Positions 51,932 to 64,000 of a DNA stretch of 64,000 nt are shown piece by piece. The stretch covers positions 5,864,501 through 5,928,500 of the forward strand of contig JAFBJZ010000952.1 of NCBI GenBank assembly GCA_016785225.1, given 5' to 3'. The DNA comes from Psettodes erumei (Eukaryota > Chordata > Actinopteri > Pleuronectiformes > Psettodidae). Every line of letters begins with the position of its first letter. Positions within the stretch are counted from its first letter, which is position 1. Both the position numbers and the translations under genes were made by a program. The notes below the pieces were generated by a model, which searched no databases, was not told the DNA's origin, and was given only the letters and a program-made list of their open reading frames with translations.

Positions 51932-51968
<37 letters not shown>

Positions 51969-54089
51969 AGAGAGCATATACAGTATTGTTACGAGATATA
52001 TGAACTTTTTGTTGTCCCTATCATCCATAATTCTTATATTCCTCTACATAATTAGATACATTTATAAAAGGAGCTACTTTAAATTGGATAAAAATATTTA
52101 ATATATTCTCAGATATAGATCTCAGATCACATAAAATGCGAAATGTGTGCAAAAATGATCAATCTCTCTACACAATGTTTAAAATAACCAAAGTCAAATA
52201 AGAAATGTGAATGTTACCTGCTGAGGCAGGAAAGTATATTAAAACTTGTTGTATGACAAATGATATGAATAATTTAGGATCGGAAGAAATATCCTTATAC
52301 TGACATCAGTGAGGGTAAACATGAACTTCTACAGACAGGTAACTCACTGACCGGACTGTCTTGGTGATATCATCAGGACATCATCATGAGCCAAATGGGA
52401 AAAATTTAATTCAGGTGACAGAGAAAGGCTCAGTCTGCTTTTATCTATCTAATGTGCATATTTATGTCTCATCTCCCTCTAGTGTCACAAAGGAGGAAAT
52501 AACAGATTAGGGGCATTATCCCTATTATTACTGTAGGCTGCAAATTGATTTCAGTTATGAGTAATGACAAGCATATTGATACAGGAAATAAAAGATCTTG
52601 TTCAGACATGAAAAACCCATACATAATTTGACAGATCTAGAACTTGTGATTTTAATTAGGGAAAATTCCAAGAATAATAAAATTGATAAACATGATGCGC
52701 AGGATCTTACTTCACTATAAAAGACCAAGCTGTAAAAGCCCAAAAACATCCTCCTCCACCAGCTTGGACACTTTGATTTTGGATCCATGAAGGACATCAG
52801 TTACTGATGGAGATCTAATGAAGAAATAAAATACCATCGTTTCATGTTCACTTGTTCGCCCTCCTCTGAGTCTCTTCCCAGTTCTAAGCACCTATATAAA
52901 ATTCTCTCTGCTTCGATGATGCTCAGTCAAGCGCCTCAGTCTTTCCTTTCCTTTTATAATCCTATGCCGCCTTCCCTATCGACAGTCCGAGCCAGCGGAT
53001 GCTACGGAGCGTGCCCGGTGGAGCCCGATTACAGCTCCCAATGGTTTTCAGGCCTGGCAGATCACAGTTTCCCTAAAAAGTGAAAAAGGAGAACAGTTTG
53101 TGAAGCCCAGCTCATTGTAGCTCAACACAAAGTCGTCACTTCTATTCTTCCAGCCAAGTTTGGGCCTTTTTGTTTCTTTGGTCACTCGTCACAGGGTTTT
53201 ACACTGATGGCAGAACCAGCTCCTCTGTTGCCAACATAACAGGAGCAACCAACGGTCACAGCCCCAGCACTGTGATCAAAGGCATGCCTATGTTTATGAT
53301 GTATAAATTCTCTGAAAAAAATGTTAATACCAAAGAAATCTCCTCATAGATCAGGCAAAAGCTGTGGCAGAACCTCGGTGAAACTTAGCGTGACCCCTAC
53401 CCACAGTTGGCAGTACACTCCAGAGAAAACTGAATTTGACAGATTTCTAACTAAAAAGAAGCACCGCATTTGAATTTGATCACAGCCGTGTTCATGCATT
53501 TATTTGACACTGATGGATAGGGGAAGGCCAAGTTCAGCATAGGCCAAAGTGAACATTTATCTTTGGTTTACTTTCAAAGACTCATACGTTTCTGTAAAAC
53601 TCTGTACTTATTTCGGCAAACTTGCAACTCATGATTGCTCTTTTCCTGGCAGCACCCTCACATGACATGGAGTCCATTAATGTAACAGACCCACATAACC
53701 GTGACTCACAGTTAAAGTTGGTACATTTGCTTTCAGAGACACATTCAGTCTGTCTGTGTTTGTTCAGCTGAACATTATCTTCAGCATGCCAGCATTCTTA
53801 AAGCATCTGATTTGTTTACATCAATTATAACAATTAACCAAATAACAATCAATTTGAGAAGTGACACAGATGCTGAACTGCTGTGCCTGGAGTCGGCCAA
53901 AAACATATTTCAACCACCTGCAACAGTGACTCCCAAAAAAATCCAATAATCAGTCCAAGTGTATGCTGTATGCTTTAGAATATCTTAACCAGTTCAAGCA
54001 GCTGGTTACTTCAGCACTACATTTTGTATGACCGTATGCACACTATATACCGCAGACCCAGCTGATACAGTGTGCAACATAGGTTCACT
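49715..54089. other. Upstream intergenic DNA with microsatellites
   Basis: GT repeats occur at about 51736-51790 and 51936-51964. A slightly CpG-richer patch lies at about 52970-53040. No exon was recognised. Open frames at 51242-51691, 52555-52797 and 52844-53083 lack domain or splice support. Confidence 0.6.
51736..51964. repeat. Two (GT)n microsatellites
   Basis: Imperfect GT run at about 51736-51790 and a cleaner one at about 51936-51964. Confidence 0.93.
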
Positions 54090-54298
54090 TATGCATAGGA
54101 ATACTTTAAGGTAGGCATTACTTTAGGTGGTTATTTGCTGACCCTGTGCACAGCAGTGCATGGCTCAGCATCTGTCACTACTTCTCTCTGCTTTTCCAAA
54201 GTGGGAGTGCACTGACTCAAATCTACTGCAGCTATAGACTAACTACACATCAGTACCTCATACAACTCCACTTCAAATAACCCGAACTATCCCTTTAA
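54090..54298 (-). repeat. Teleost MITE-like repeat ending at TTAA
   Basis: Read on the minus strand from 54298, the block starts TTAAAGGGATAGTTCGGGTT and continues ATTTGAAGTGGAGTTGTATG, AGGTACTGATG and AGTTAGTCTATAGCTGCAGT, then CACTCCCACTTTGGAAAAGC and later CCACCTAAAGTAATGCC. This order matches an abundant teleost repeat with consensus GGGATAGTTCGGGTTATTTG, GTTGTATGAGGTACTTATCC. The terminus abuts TTAA. The far end is uncertain, and no coding capacity is seen. Confidence 0.75.
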
Positions 54299-57200
54299 TG
54301 GCCACATCTGTTTAACATGTCCTGAGACGTGCCAGACTGTACATCATCCACCTCACGCTGTATATACAAAATAACTATGCTTTCATGGCTTCAGTAGGCT
54401 GGAGACAGTTGCTCTCTGACAGCTCCCCTGTTACCGAAAACATGTCAAACCCATTCACTGAAACTGTGAGCCAAGACTGTTACATTATAACTGAGCCAGC
54501 AGGTGAGAGTGTGAGCCAGAAATAGTGTGAGTGAGAAACAGTAGAGAAGCAGTGACCCAGAAGAAATAAACTGAAACCAGTCAGCCAGGCACTCCGTGAC
54601 TGTTTCAATGAACCTCCACAAACTCAAGATTTTTCTCCGTGTTTTTGTGCTGCAACTTCCATGACGTAGCTACGACTAATCCCCATAACATTAAACACAA
54701 TTTCCACTTTGAACTGAATTCGCCAAGTTATCCAAATAATGCCTGAGTAAAACTTCTTTTAGACTCTCAGATATGTGTGATGTCACACATTGCCAAGGGC
54801 ATTAACATGATGATGTATCATTCAGTTAATCAGAGTGAACAAGATAGTTTTTCCATTTGGCCTTTGATTGTTTACTTGTAGCAATCACTGAGCATTAGGC
54901 TGCGTCTTTGTAGAAAATCTGGATTTGCAAATGTTTGACAGCAGTAGACAGTTAAAGCAGTAAAGAGCTCAAGACTTGAATTGTCCTCATTAAAAAAGAA
55001 AAAGACTGACATGGTGAAGGACATGTAAGTATTAATAGGGCAACAGGATTACAGAAACTCAACGCTGAGGAACTCTGATGCTATACTGTACCTCCGATGT
55101 GACAAAGACTAACAAATTGTAGCACTGGCAGTGGCTTCATGTTGGCTTTTACAAATATTACATGTTGCACTTTTAACTTGTAGCTCTCCTTCCTGCTCAT
55201 TTTCCACTCATCTGACACTTTTTGCCATTTTTTTCTGTTAGTTGTTCTTAAATTTGTGCGTTTTGGGGCCTTAAATTTATCTTCTTATCTCATGTTGTCT
55301 CCTTTTAATTTTCTAAAGCCATTTCTTCTGCTTTCTTTTTCACCACCAGCCTCTCTATGACCCTATTCATCTCCCACTTTCCCTCCTTTCCTTTCATCAG
55401 AAGTGGGCTCTCCATCACTGGGGTCTTCAGTATTTCCTTCCTCTGTCTGTCCCTCTTTTCCTCCCCTCTCCCTTTTATCTCCCAACTTTTGCTTTTTTCT
55501 ATCCTTATTAGTCTGTCTCATTGTATTCCTCTCCTCTGTATAATATTCACCAGCTCTGTCTGGAAGCTAGCACACACACACACACCAGACACACACACAC
55601 ATTGTGTGGAAGCACTTCTATTCATTTCTTACAAACATCACACACGAGGAGCATTTACTGAGCCTATAAATCTGCACTTGTCCACATCACAGTGTCTATA
55701 AAAACCTGCATGAATACATTTTTTTCACTGCTGCCAAACAGCATGACTGGCAGGCACTGGGATTAATTAAAGAACGTGCATGTGGTGAAAGCTTATAACT
55801 GCACAGTATGCAGTACATTTTATGGAACTGAATTGAAAAACATTTGGTTTATTTTATTCATTTTTGTTTTCATTTGTCTTTTTTCTGCTTCACTTGTTTC
55901 TTTCTGCATGTTACTTCTCTTTAAACTGTCAAATACATAAAACATTCACCAAGAGCTGATCAGGAAACTAGCTGGTAATCGTGAAAAATATATGCTATGA
56001 TAATGGTAATAAACCTCTTCTCCTTCTTTCGACATTTTTGTCATATTTACTTTTTCTTTTCCTTATCTACGGTCTTTCTCTGTGATCTCTGTGCTCCACA
56101 TGTTACCAATCTATTTGAACATCCAGATATATTACACGAGTGTGTATGTGTGTGTGTATTTGTTCACACATACAGACTGAAATTGAGATGGTAAAAGAGA
56201 AATACTTTCCCATTATGAGAACCTAAACCCTCAGTGATTTACAATCGGTGTCCAATCCAATTGCCTTTACCATATCACCACTTCACTTTCTTTCTCTCTC
56301 ACTCTCGCACACACAAGCTTCTCAAACTTTATTGCACCTCTCAATACACCTGAGAGGCCTCGGTCACAAGGTTTATGGCCTGAGGTAACGAAAAGGTGGT
56401 GGGAGGAACAGCAAAGCAGAAGAACATGAATAACATTGAATGGAGGTAAAAACTGAGAATTGAGAGAGGAGATAGAAAAGAATGGAGGGAGCAGGAAAGA
56501 AAGGATGACAGAGGGAGGGAAGGAGGGAGGTCTTTCTAAGAACAACACCGGTAAGGAATAAGGGAAATTAGAGTGAAATAGTGCAGAAGGAAATATTATT
56601 GAAGGCAAGGATAAAAAGAAGGGTTAGTGTGATGCCTACATGTGATTTTTTTCCTGCTGTCTAAGACATAGAAATAATATTAGTGGTGACACTGCTATTC
56701 AAGTTTACATACTGCTCACTCTCTTTGCCCTCTCAAACACTACATTGGGAAACAAGAAACAAGAACTGGGGTTCCAGAAAAAAGTAAAACTTGAATAAAC
56801 TTGAAATAAACTTGATACTTGATATCTCTCTATGCCCCACTTAGAAAACAGCTTCTGTGTTTCTATGTGTGTGCTGAACTGGCAACACGGTGAGATGAGT
56901 CTCTAAGTAAGTTCAGTCTTTTACCCTGTATCAGTCCTCTTTTCATGCAGGTACATCACTTCAGATTAACAGCTTTCAGATTTCTGTGCTACTATGTTTC
57001 AGAGAAACTTCTGCTTCCAACGTTTTATGTATTTGAGTAATGTGTTGCAACATACAGTTAAGTAAGCACTCTGAAGAGAATTATATTATATACTGTATAT
57101 ATATTTATTCTTATATCGTTTTTGGCACCTGTTGTGTAAAATCAAGTAAAGGTTATACATCTATCAACCTGAACAGGACTTTACTGTATCTGCTGGTTTT

Positions 57201-58264
57201 CATCTCCGGCCCTGGAGTAACATAAACTGAGACAATCCTGGTTCTGTAATTTCTCAGATTCAAAATTATTTTTTGAAGAGATTGATGATGAAATTAGTAA
57301 TTTCTAAAACATAAGACCCACATTATAGTGTATGTTCAAATTTACAATTTAGCCCATCCACTAAGACTAGTGCAATGGTATTACTCTGACTAAAACTTGT
57401 TATAATGTAAAAAAAACACTACAGCACTACAAAAACCTGGAGTGCTTGTCACTTTGATGGCATTTTCAGAGAGGCAGAGAGGCTTTTGAACCTTAATTGG
57501 TTGTTTTAAATCCCCATAAACACACATGAATGTTTTTTATGACAGGTTTTAACAAAATAAGCCCCACTGTTATATTTAATGATGATGGTTTTGTCCATCT
57601 AAACATCAATGCGTGATTTAATGAGCAGCTTTAGCCAAAAACAACATAAATATGCCTTTAATGGTAGGCTTTAACTATATCAATATGGGTTTGTTTTCTT
57701 TGCGGTTCTGACACGTCTGCTGATACTGCCACTCCTGATGAAGCCCAGACTGCTCCTTTAATCCCTCACAGACCCTCCCCTGCCTCACCTTAAAATCTGG
57801 CTTTTATAGTATGGCAAACATAACTCACAGCCCTGACTTAACATTTTCCTCTTGTGAATGAAGCATATTTAATCCCTTGTAGAAGGGCATGTGATGAAGT
57901 GAATGTTGTCGAGCTGAGGTCAGTTGCTTCAGTATATGTCGAAATGAACTCACACAATCACACATCAAACATACGGTGTACGCAGATACAAACCACTCTC
58001 AATATGCACAACGATCACACCCTGCAGGCAAACACACGTCTGCAACAAATTATGTTTATATGCAGCTATTCTGCGTGAGTGATTCAGGTTAGAAGTGGCG
58101 CAATGTTCATATGTAGACATCAGGTGTGGGTCATGAGGGGGTTAAGCACTGAACACAAAAGGTTTACATCCTATCCTAAACTGAGCCTACCTACCTTGCA
58201 AGTGCTCGCCTCTTTACTACAATTCATTTCCACCTTACTAATTTTCGAATGCATGCAATACAGT
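54299..58264. other. Upstream intergenic DNA with low-complexity tracts
   Basis: Pyrimidine-rich at about 55190-55560 and purine-rich at about 56400-56640; otherwise AT-rich. No exon or known repeat was recognised. Confidence 0.6.
55190..55560. repeat. Pyrimidine-rich low-complexity tract
   Basis: C/T-rich on the plus strand; the open frame at 55357-55701 is compositional. Confidence 0.7.
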
Positions 58265-59400
58265 ATTACACTTCAACATCAATTTGAATCCCACACAGCC
58301 CAATTCATGGCCTCCTTCACCACTTGTGTCCACCAACATGTTCTCAGGTTGCCACCACAATCTGCCCCTAAGACCATGTGGCAGCCTCCTCCACAATGGA
58401 GGTTGTAAACATGGCCCACTAAGATTCCATGTCCCCAACCAACCCCCAGGATGCATGAGAAGTCCTTGTGGATGTGGGAGTGGAAGACCTCACTCACACA
58501 GGCCTCAACCAGGCATTCCTAGGCCATCCTTGGATGTTACCATTTATACCAGGTCTGTCCAGTGGTCTCCCCCACCATCTCATCCAACTCACCAATCCAA
58601 TCATCAGTTGACAGCTCTAATCCTCTCTTCACCCAAGTGTCCAAGACATACTGCCTCACAGCTGATAAAATGACCACAGAGTCAATCATCAATCTTAGGC
58701 CCATGGTGCACTCAGAATGCATTTGTTATGGCCAATCCCTGACAAACTGAGTCCAATAACAAAATACCACAAGTTCAGACCGTTCCTCCCAGTTACCCCC
58801 TTTTATCACCCATATGTCTTGAAGCCCCCCCAGAAGGACTATAGACTCCCCAGGCAATGTCCATACTAGGACCCTACTCACAGACTCCAATAAGCCTGGT
58901 ATTCCTAACGGCTGTAAGGTGCATTAGTACAAACACCAGTGAAAGCCTTTCTTCGAGCAGCTTGCAGTTGCATGTATGTGATCCCCTTGTTCTCCAGGGA
59001 GAACACAGTGGCACTCAGCCAGGGCTCATGAGTATCCCCTTGCCAGGAGCCTCACTCCTTGAGCAAGTCTACCTCTCTTTGTGTTTGGTTCCAGAATCAG
59101 TGCTGTGTGTGGAGGTGAGTCCATCAATATCTAGCTCGTACCACCAAAGATGATGTTCCATGCCCCCAAGATCAGCCTACAATTTCAGGTCCTGCCCCGT
59201 GCCTGCCACCCAATGCACATACAGTAGCATCCCATCCTGGTTGCTGTATCTGCAGGTGGGGGGCCCATAGGTGGCGGCCCCATGTAATTTATGTGGGCTA
59301 TGCCTGACTGGGCCCCATGGGTCAAGAACCGGCCACCAGACACTTGCTGGTGAATACCCCTCAGAGGTCTGGCTCCAGGAGGGGGCCCTATAGAAGCACA
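58265..59400 (-). mobile_element. Decayed non-LTR retrotransposon fragment (5' and endonuclease region)
   Basis: On the minus strand this 1.1-kb block follows, in order, a LINE that is very common in teleosts. CTGGTGGCCGGTTCTTGACC and GCCACCTATGGGCCCCC come from its 5' part. ATTGATGGACTCACCTCCAC and GAGTCTATAGTCCTTCTGGG correspond to the APE-type endonuclease region; the usual LLGDFNAH motif is destroyed here. GTCTTGGACACTTGGGTGAA, AGAGCTGTCAACTGATGA, GGTCTTCCACTCCCACATCC and CACATGGTCTTAGGGGCAGA come from the linker before the reverse transcriptase (normal protein motifs FSCI, GGNPRTRWWTP; here FSCI and GGNLRTCWWTQ). Many stops, frameshifts and internal deletions are present and the reverse transcriptase is missing. 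The clade (L2/CR1/Rex-like) is not assigned. Confidence 0.85.
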
Positions 59401-62400
59401 CATGTTTGTAGTTCTTTTTAAATTTCATTTTTAAGAGACAACATAAATTTTGGCTCCTGTTCACACACATCCGCACAACACATCAATTTCATGAATGTGC
59501 ACTCATACACACACACACACACAAACCCCTCTTCAGCCCTTCGACTAATTTCCTATTTCCACACAGCGCTTTGTCCTAATCCTTGGTTTGACTCTGCAGA
59601 AATTACTCCCAGAGCTAAACCATACACACACGAACACAGTTACATAGACAGAATACAACCCTCCCACCAGGAGTTCATTTTGTTAAGCTTAAGTTCATTT
59701 TCATATCATTTTAAAGACACAAAGTATTATAAGAAAATAACATTTTCATTTACTGTACCTTGTTTTTTGCTTTTGCACAGTGATGCCGCACTAATTCCAT
59801 AGATCACAAGCCTGTTTCGGTTTCAGAGGACAAAAATGGGTATCCACAAAAACAGGAACATGAATGCACAATATGCGATTGATATTTTAAAACCACTGCA
59901 CATATATGATTCCATACAGTATAAGACATTTCTGACGTCATGAATAGTGCACATGTCTGATGCCAGTTTCCACAATTATCCATAAATGGATTTTGACATG
60001 CCCCAATTTAACCTTGTTTGGATATAAAACAGGCCTAGTCTGTCCATGGTTTTGCACTGGAAACTTCCTCTTGCAGTGCCAAAGCAACCAGTTCGATGGA
60101 AGCCATGTGAGCAAGTCTTTTGATTGGTGGCACAAGGAGCCCAAATTTAATTTATCCATGATTTTGAATGCAGTTTATAAATCTGCTTACTTCCTAATCT
60201 TCTTACCAAAATCCAGTTCTATAAAAAAGGACGATTATTCACATACCTATGAATGCAATGTGGCCATTGTCACATTGTTCTCAGGTCACTAACAAAGGCC
60301 ATGTGAATGGGTTAAAGCCTGAAACTAGGTAACTATTTTCACAGCAAATGCTCTTTTAACGTTTGTTTTTGTATTTTTACATAGAAAAATTTTGTCTTGT
60401 TTAGCTTGTTGGCAAGCTAAGAGTTGAAATAAAGACAGACAAATGGAAAAGCTACAAATACACATATATTATCAACTCCATACACGTGTGCATGGAGTTG
60501 ATATTTCACTTCCTGATGTGATAAGCTTAATTCACAACTCACTGAGCAGTCAGAGAGGCAGCTCGGTGTGCACAGTAGTAGGTCGGACACCCCCACCCCC
60601 ACGCACAACCCCCCACACACACAGAGTTCATACAATTCATTCCACAAACTCAGTCCAGCGGTGGGCTCTGCAGACTCCCTGGGGACTCACAGATTAGCCT
60701 TGACCAAAGTCACTAATCTCCTCACATACCTACACACACACACAGGATTGATTTGTGTTTGGGTCTCTCTTTGTGAATATTGTCTGAATATGGAATAGCT
60801 GGCAAAGAAAATGTACATATCCAAGTGACCTTTGATAACTATTTATTCATTGCTACACTGATGATGGTGCTGTGTTGCATGTGTTTTTGCATTTGTTTTC
60901 TAAAATTGAATGCTTTCAGGGCCACCATAAATATCTGGTTGTAAATGTTATCCTAATGTACAATAGATGATTTCCAATGCATGCATCTTATAATTTCTTT
61001 TATTCAAGGATCAGTAGCATTACCTGGCCTCATGAAGACTCATTCAAATGATTCACTGAAAGGTGAAGGGGGATCTGCTTCAGAGAGGTCTTACACACAG
61101 AGACACACACAATATAAATGAGGGATGGATAAATAATGGATGCCTAATATGTAGGCATGAAACAACAGAAAAGTATATAACAGCTTCACTCTATGAAAAC
61201 ATTTGAGTGCCTCATAATGTAAAAAAAAATGCGAAGTAAAAAAGGAAATGTACACAACAGTACTTCATTCAGGTAGGTATCTTAGGAACATATAATCTCT
61301 CCCTGGCTACAACTTTACCACAAGTATCTGATGGTTTCATGGTGGCTAAGCTAACTGCGCTGTAACTAAGACAAGGTCATGAGGTTAAAGGTTAAAACCA
61401 CACTGGCTCCTACTGGGGGATTCAGTTTCCTAAAGGTTTTGTGTGTGCACGTATGCGTGTGTGTGTTCTTACCCCTTGTTTAGCCACTTCAACGCACCAT
61501 AACAATCCCTCTACTCCTGCCGACCACCAACTCAATATCCTGTGTGGTTGGGTATGTTGGTTCAGAGCCGTTTGCTTCTTTTCTTCTCCCTCTTTCTATC
61601 CAAAAGCTTCTCTTCTTATTTGCTTTCACTCTTCTCTAATTACTTTCAATGTATATCTCATTATTTCTTTATGTGTGTGTGTGTGAGAGAGAGAGAGAGA
61701 CTGAATCATCCAGTGTATCTTTCCATGTTTCACTTGCTTTGAGTTTGTTCCTCTCGTTGTCTCTCCTTCTCTCATGTCACTTTCTTTTCTCTACAATAGG
61801 GCTTTCAAATCGTCCACTTATGCACTCAATCCATCATCTAGACCTGTTCTCAGATCCCCTGATGTCTGTTAGGGGGAAAGTCGATGCACCAAACTAAAAG
61901 CAGATTACACTTCCTTCTTAAAACGGGAAGATGAAGAGAGTAAAAGAACAAGAGTCGGTCCACTTTTAAAGGATTATTGGTTTTAGCTCCTAAAGAAAGA
62001 AAGAGATACCTTTCAAATTTTCAAGGATTACCTTTCTACCTTGAAGAATGGACAATGGCCAGGGAGAAAAAAACTGCCTAGTGGGTTAGGAATTACTAAC
62101 AAGAATCGGTCCATTTTTCTGCAGGATTACCATCACATTTGGTGGCTATAGGTGGTCTGTTACACAACACTCTCCATATAAATTGTTTCATGAACCTGCC
62201 AAATTACTCAGAAAACTACAAGAACAGCTGGCTTTGTGTCAAAATATCTAAAATTCAACCGTACAGATTTTGTGTGGTATGTTACTTTCAGCACTAAACT
62301 GACCAACACTCTCTGCTGGTGTCTCATTAACTGAGATCACTGAAATGTGCTCATGTTAAGTCTGGCACCTGACACACATTTTGTCGATGTGTGTTCCCAT

Positions 62401-63434
62401 AAAACCACAATAACCTTGACGCCAAAGTGATTCTTTTGATATTTTATTGAGACTACATCCTGGTAAAAGCAAGTACCACCACCACTTTAAACATCACCAC
62501 CCTTTGTAATGACGGACTACCAGTCAGTATTATGGTCATCATAGTGAAATCCATCCACATTCATGATAGTGCAAGTAGAGACAACAAATAAATCAAAAAT
62601 AACAAGCAAAGCAGGAGAGAAAGTGTTAACAAAGCGGGAAGGTTTGGGATTGGACAGGGTAGGCAAACGAGTGAAGGAAGAGTAGATGTGACGAAAAGAG
62701 TGAAGACAGAAGTACGAAGACAAATGGTGAAGACAGAAAGAAGGATGAGAAAGGAGAATATAAAGAGAGTGGGGGACTCTTGGTATCCATGGAGGTAAAT
62801 AATAAGGATCTCATGACATGGGGCCTCCAGGAAAGCGTCCCAGTTTCCTCCACCCTCCACCTCCTGTCTTTCTCTTCCTCCTTTTCTCTCATTCCACCCC
62901 TCCTCCTTTTCTTTCATCCGTGCCCCTCTTAGCAGACGACTCCTTTTTCTCTTACAAAATCCTTTCTGCCTTTCTCTAAAACCAGCAGCACACATACATA
63001 TGAATTAATCTTGGCATCATTTACATAAGTCTTTCTTTCGTTCTTGTTAAATTCCTTATGGAGCAGATTGGAGACGGTCATTAATGATTAAACAGCGATT
63101 ACCAACATGTCTGCCTTTTGACTCACCCCCATCTGGAATGCCATGAATAAAAAGCAAATCTGTAAAACAAATCAGCAAAGCTGATATCTGGCTCTGTCTG
63201 GAGGAATGTAAATACTGCTTTTCCCTGTATACCCTTCATATCGCTATTTATTCTATATCTGATTTTTTTCATTTTCAATCATTTTATATGTGACAAAATT
63301 GTCACAGAGAATCTCCTGATCTTGATTTCTTTATTTGCTAAGACAGCTGAACAACATTAACCCTGCAGCTCACCGTGGTTTAAACATCAACTGTGATCTG
63401 TGTTGAATTTTAACTAAAAATCTGGAAATTTGCC
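59401..63434. other. Upstream intergenic DNA, nothing recognised
   Basis: Includes short CA and GT/GA runs (about 59509-59523 and 61670-61701), a 12-bp inverted repeat at 60470-60503, and a purine-rich stretch at about 62590-62790. No exon was recognised on either strand. Confidence 0.55.
61670..61701. repeat. (GT)n(GA)n microsatellite
   Basis: A short GT run passes into a GA run. Confidence 0.93.
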
Positions 63435-63650
63435 ATATAAAGGAGAGGAGAGGAGGAAGAAGAAGGCCAAGGCCAATGGGGAGGAAAGAGAATCAGGGGA
63501 AGAGGATGGTGAGGTGGAAGAAGAAGAAGAGGTTGAGAAGGAGGAACAAAAAGGAGAGAAAGTGGAAGAAGAGAGGTAGAGGCAGATTGGCGGTAGAAGA
63601 AGATGGGGAAGAGGAAGAAGATGAGAATAAAGAACAGTAACAGTGGGGAA
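63435..63650. repeat. Purine-rich (GAA/GAG) low-complexity tract
   Basis: Almost pure A/G on the plus strand. One frame reads Lys/Glu-rich for about 45 codons with a stop on each side (TAG near 63577), with no ATG and no splice support. Treated as simple sequence. Confidence 0.8.
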
Positions 63651-64000
63651 AAGGAAAGAATAACATAAATTGAACTTATTTGTAGCAGTATGAAATAATT
63701 TTAACCACTAGGGGGCAGAACAGCTTTAAAATAAACTCAGAACAATGATCAGATAGCTTATCAATATTTTAAGGTTTAACAACAACCTCGTTGAAATCAA
63801 GCAAGATAGGCATCCATGTCAAATGTAAGAACAATATTCACTGGCCTTAGCTTTACAGCTCGATAGTTCGCCAAGTAGGAAAAGGCTTGGCTTGGTTTGA
63901 CTTGACAAATGCAGGACTTTTGTCCCCAGCTACTCATTTACTTTGGCTTTCTGCCATTTCCTTCTGGACGGGTATAGAGGACTGTTAGCTCCTGCACTGG
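63651..64000. other. Right edge, nothing recognised
   Basis: AT-rich sequence without exon, RNA gene or repeat that I can identify. Confidence 0.5.

Noticed and set aside
52844..53083. 79-codon plus-strand frame over a CpG-richer patch
   Set aside because: No family resemblance, and no splice or promoter support beyond composition.
63435..63580. Lys/Glu-rich plus-strand frame as a possible exon
   Set aside because: No ATG and no acceptor; it is explained by a purine-only tract.

Overview
This is vertebrate nuclear DNA, almost certainly from a ray-finned fish and probably a spiny-rayed (percomorph-type) teleost. The evidence is coding sequence in short exons with GT-AG introns, many CA/GT/GA microsatellites, and dispersed repeats of types I recognise from teleost genomes. 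There are no prokaryotic operons, CRISPR arrays or phage modules. Most long open frames are chance frames in low-complexity DNA, and several of them open only with GTG or TTG.

The one protein-coding gene I can support is a class 3 semaphorin on the minus strand, closest by residue pattern to SEMA3G (sema3g; I cannot tell sema3ga from sema3gb). Five exons are resolved: exon 1 (41192-41087, start codon and signal peptide), exon 2 (24351-24191), exon 3 (17554-17495), exon 4 (9717-9598) and exon 5 (1044-954). All splice sites are canonical, the reading phases join exactly (1/2, 0/0, 0/0, 0/0, then phase 1 leaving exon 5), and together they give about 179 residues: the signal peptide and the N-terminal part of the sema domain. 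The rest of the sema domain, the PSI and Ig domains and the basic tail must lie beyond base 1. The introns are 16.7, 6.6, 7.8 and 8.6 kb.

Layout: 1-953 is the start of intron 5. 1045-9597 is intron 4, with a complete hAT-type transposon remnant at 7261-7725 flanked by an 8-bp target duplication. 9718-17494 is intron 3, with two dispersed repeats. 17555-24190 is intron 2, with one. 24352-41086 is intron 1, with a tRNA-derived SINE, fragments of one repeat family, several pyrimidine-rich blocks and a CpG-rich stretch close to exon 1. 41193-41610 is the probable promoter and 5' leader. 41611-64000 is upstream DNA in which I see no gene. It holds a near-perfect 86-bp hairpin at 49629-49714, a MITE-like repeat ending at a TTAA (about 54090-54298), a decayed non-LTR retrotransposon fragment (about 58265-59400), and purine- or pyrimidine-rich tracts.

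I found no convincing new multi-gene system. The items most worth a second look are the hairpin at 49.6 kb, the hAT remnant, the CpG-rich open segment beside exon 1, and a few non-repetitive stretches that might be conserved regulatory DNA. Repeat identifications rest on my memory of teleost repeat consensus sequences, without any database search.
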